Positions 43,849 through 46,625 of a stretch of DNA of 46,625 nt are shown here, piece after piece (position 1 is the stretch's first letter; each line of letters starts with the position of its first letter). The notes below the pieces were generated by a model that saw nothing but the letters and a program-made list of their open reading frames with translations, did not search any database and was not told where the DNA came from. The translations under genes and the position numbers were made by a program. This stretch comes from Coprinus comatus (lineage: Eukaryota; Basidiomycota; Agaricomycetes; Agaricales; Agaricaceae): contig JAWPGT010000129.1 in NCBI GenBank assembly GCA_034638255.1, forward strand, positions 1 to 46,625. The letters run 5' to 3'.

Positions 43849-45550
43849 ATGGCCACCGAATCCTTCCCACCCCTTAATCATTTGGGCTACGGCCTTGATT
43901 TAACGACTATCAATCCCATGGGCGTTGATGGGGTACGTTACACCTTCCCTTGTCGCACACCGTCGGGGAGGCTCTCGATAATAATAAAACACTAAATAGG
44001 TCGTTAATTCACTCAAGAAGTTCGCTGCAATTGTCGACATTGATCCTGATGATAGGCCCAAAGAACACACTATCGGTTGGTACTATCTCTCACAGTCTAG
44101 CTTTCGAGCTCATTTTCTGACTCATCATTTATTCAATTATACTAGGAGGTGTAAAGTATAAAATACCTAGGCTCGTTTCCGCTACCGAGGACATTAAAAG
44201 TGCAGCTGCCTCTTTACAGACTTACACATCGGGATCCAAAGCATCAGAAGCATTCAACCTCAATGCAAGTCTCTCTGTCACTTACGGTGCTATCTCTGGT
44301 TCAGCCTCCGCTACCTATGGTTACAACAAGACCTTCAAGGAAGATACGATGTTTGCTTTGTACAGTGCAAGTCGTAATGTTTATCACGCTAGTTTGAGGA
44401 ACTATGGACCTCACTTGAACGAGGATGATTTGAAGTTTTCTCTTGAAAAACTCCCTCTTCCTTTTGATGGAAATAATAATGACCATGTCGATTCCTATCG
44501 TGCCTTTTTCCATGTCTGGGGATCACATCTCGTCGTTGGTTGTAGCTATGGATCACGTTTCCAATTGGTAGAGTTCATATTATTTTCATCAAATATTCGA
44601 GGTACTAAGAAGTTATTATTATTCAGACCATAAAGCAAACCAAATTTGTATCTACTGATACCACTCACTGGTCCACGAACGTCAAGGCAGCATACGAAGG
44701 TATCGTATCCGTCAAAGGTCAAGCCAAGATTGAAGACCAGAAATCATACGAGACATTCAAAAGCGAGAAACTCGTCGAAGTATCCGTCCGAGGTGGTGAC
44801 ATCAAATTGGCTCAAACTCTCAGTCGTACCAAAGAGACATCCGCTGATGACTTTGGAGAATGGGACAAAACAGCTCAAACCAACCCCGATATTACCAACT
44901 TTACTACAGAAGAGTTGTGGTCGCTTTTGAGGTTTGCGAGGAGTGAGGTGGTTTCGAAGTATGCAAATGCTTTGGAGCATGCGTTTAATTGGATCCTCTC
45001 CCATCCCAAACCATACAAGACGGATCTTACATTCAATATCGAGTCGGACTGGGCCGAATTTGGTTTGTTGACTCCGGGTGCAAGAATTCAAGACCCGGAG
45101 AAGTTGAAGGAAGATAATACTGTCGCTACACCATTGAAGATAATGTGGGGGCAAGAACATAGTCACAATCAGAAGAGGAAGACCATACAGTAAGTTTTGG
45201 AGTAATATTGTGTTCTGGAGATCGACTGAAAGTTAATGATAATCGCAACTACTAGGTTCTCTATTGTGAACGATGGGGCACCAATCGATTTTTATATATC
45301 CCATGGTAGCGACGGTGGTGCTTCAGGCAAAGGAGAAGCACGAATTCTTGTTAATGCTGTGAGTTGATCAGATATATACTATACCGAAGGTCAATTTTTC
45401 CTGATGATTTAAATACAGAAAACCTACGAGAATGTTGGAATTGGGGACAATAACTGGAATACGAAGAGATTCTTCCAAGTTGCCGTCAATGGTACACCTG
45501 CTTTGGGAGATCAACTTCCTCCTAAACCCCCTACCAAGCCGAAGCCTTGA
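43849..45550 (+). CDS. MACPF-domain protein (pore-forming family), 459 aa
   Basis: The exons are 43849-43932, 44000-44075, 44146-44567, 44627-45189, 45256-45358 and 45419-45550; all are GT-AG with matching phases, total 1380 nt. The MACPF signature is recognisable as a Tyr/Phe-rich helix followed by VWGSHLVVGC and YGSRF (about residues 174-194), where the family has Y/W-G-T/S-H and a Gly pair. A Ser/Ala/Thr-rich segment before it (SASATYGYNKTF) fits the first membrane-hairpin region. There is no signal peptide, as in mushroom pleurotolysin-B-like proteins, and the end is a Pro/Lys-rich tail. Agaricomycete two-component pores pair such a protein with an aegerolysin; none is seen nearby, so whether this is a toxin or a single-component protein is open. 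A possible polyA signal (AATAAA) lies near 45642. Confidence 0.7.
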
Positions 45551-46625
45551 ACGCACACAGCACTTTTAGTTCTCCCGTAACGATGTCGATCGTATATCAT
45601 GTCTATGCCACTTAAGAAACCTCCGGAACAGCGGGGGTGCCAATAAATGTATTTTGTTAACTTGTCTTTCTTCCTCTTCGGGTTCAGTAAGTATGACTTG
45701 CGGTGGCCCATTAAGCTTTCAACGTCAACATTCGCCGTGAACCATGGGAGATTGCCACTCGCCCGATTCCAGAGTTATTTAAAGACCTTTCGAGTCTCTG
45801 GAGCACCGAAGCTGTACAGGGTCTGGTCAGTTCTTGGAATTGTTGAAGGATGTGCAAACCACACACCCACACATTCGAGAATTTGTTCCGGCGCAACCAA
45901 TTATTTAGAATTCCCCTAAGTGAGATTTATATGCTTAATTGTAACTTGAAATAACGAACGTGAGTGGTATAGTATGCATATTGAGTGATTTTTCCAACAA
46001 GCATCGGAGTTGGCCGACTCAAGTCACACGGGTTTCAACGACTTCGATCGACTTTTACTCCTGTATTCAAATCACTAACGTCGGTGTCAACGCTTACATT
46101 CAACTCACATTCCACCTTTCAACCTTTCAAAATTGTGCCTGGGTAGATCTTCTGTTCGGCTTTAACACCTTGCTGTTGTATTATGCTGACCTCTCAGGCA
46201 CTGACACTAATAATACATTACAAACCGTTGAGTCTGGACTTTGTGCACTCTGACAAGAACATATATTTTTGATCTGGAATCCTCGTCAAGCTCAGCAGAT
46301 AACTCAGGGTTAACCTCTCTGTGACAACTTATTCAGTATTCCATCCACACTGGCAAGCATGTCAACCAGTGGGCGCTTTTCTATAGTGTCCTTCACTGTT
46401 ATCTGGACATGGCGGCAGCGTATTCTCGTCGCTTCTTCAACTCTTCCGTGCTTACACACGAGTGACAGAAAGCTTGAATTTTCCCTTGAGGACCGCACAA
46501 CGTCAACTTTGTGATAGCGATAGTCCCTTTTACCTGAACCCACCCTCGTACGATGCATCGACCTCTGTAGGAATGATATAAGAGGAGGTATTTGCATACA
46601 ATGTTGTTTAAGCCTCAACGCATTA
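45551..46625. other. Right-edge region, no supported gene
   Basis: Contains the 3' UTR of the MACPF gene and sequence with only short ORFs. A minus-strand frame at 46310-46560 has acceptor- and donor-like sites (TTCCTACAG, CAGGTAAAA) and could be the last exon of a gene beyond the edge, but no motif supports it. Confidence 0.4.

Noticed and set aside
46310..46618. Minus-strand ORF of 102 codons at the right edge
   Set aside because: Starts at TTG, has splice-like sites but no motif or context; mentioned only as a possible terminal exon.

Overview
The window is a piece of a basidiomycete genome, most likely an agaricomycete mushroom. Signs of this are genes split by 45-120 nt GT-AG introns, Ty3/gypsy chromoviruses and Ty1/copia elements, a KDZ-type transposase remnant, a MACPF-domain gene and a very large ATG4. 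No RNA gene, bacterial-type operon or CRISPR array is visible. All exon joins were made by eye from GT-AG sites and reading-frame phase.

Layout. (1) 1-8873: a young Ty3/gypsy chromovirus on the minus strand (here gypsy-1). Its LTRs are identical over the visible 441 bp. It carries gag, protease-RT-RNaseH-integrase-chromodomain pol, and a 681-codon third ORF with two zinc knuckles that starts on an ATGA overlap with the pol stop. (2) 9665-12094: two solo LTRs with perfect 5-bp target duplications. One is of the copia-2 family and is itself split by a 1.3-kb TIR element; the other is of the gypsy-1 family. (3) 12681-16994: a disabled F-box gene, an intact six-exon gene of unknown function (659 aa), and an F-box gene fragment that is cut off by copia-1. 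(4) 16995-27336: a nest of decayed retroelements (copia-1, gypsy-2, copia-2). (5) 27337-31110: a second TIR element of the 9971-11298 family that contains a ~163-bp tandem array, the 3' end of a KDZ-like transposase gene, a palindrome, and an inverted partial copy of the F-box gene. (6) 31289-40497: three apparently intact minus-strand genes: an unknown coiled-coil protein (452 aa), a flavin-containing monooxygenase with a signal peptide (615 aa), and autophagy protease ATG4 (1279 aa). (7) 42417-43415: a hAT-like element with an 8-bp target duplication that carries an intact 152-codon ORF. (8) 43849-45550: an intact six-exon MACPF-domain gene.

The host genes look unrelated to each other, so there is no operon-like system. 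The most informative signals are the third ORF of gypsy-1, the satellite-bearing TIR family, the hAT-like element with its cargo ORF, and a uniform decay pattern: all ten in-frame nonsense codons I examined in degraded genes are TGA at positions where CGA (Arg) is plausible, and one is directly confirmed by a sister copy. That pattern points to C-to-T mutation at CpG.
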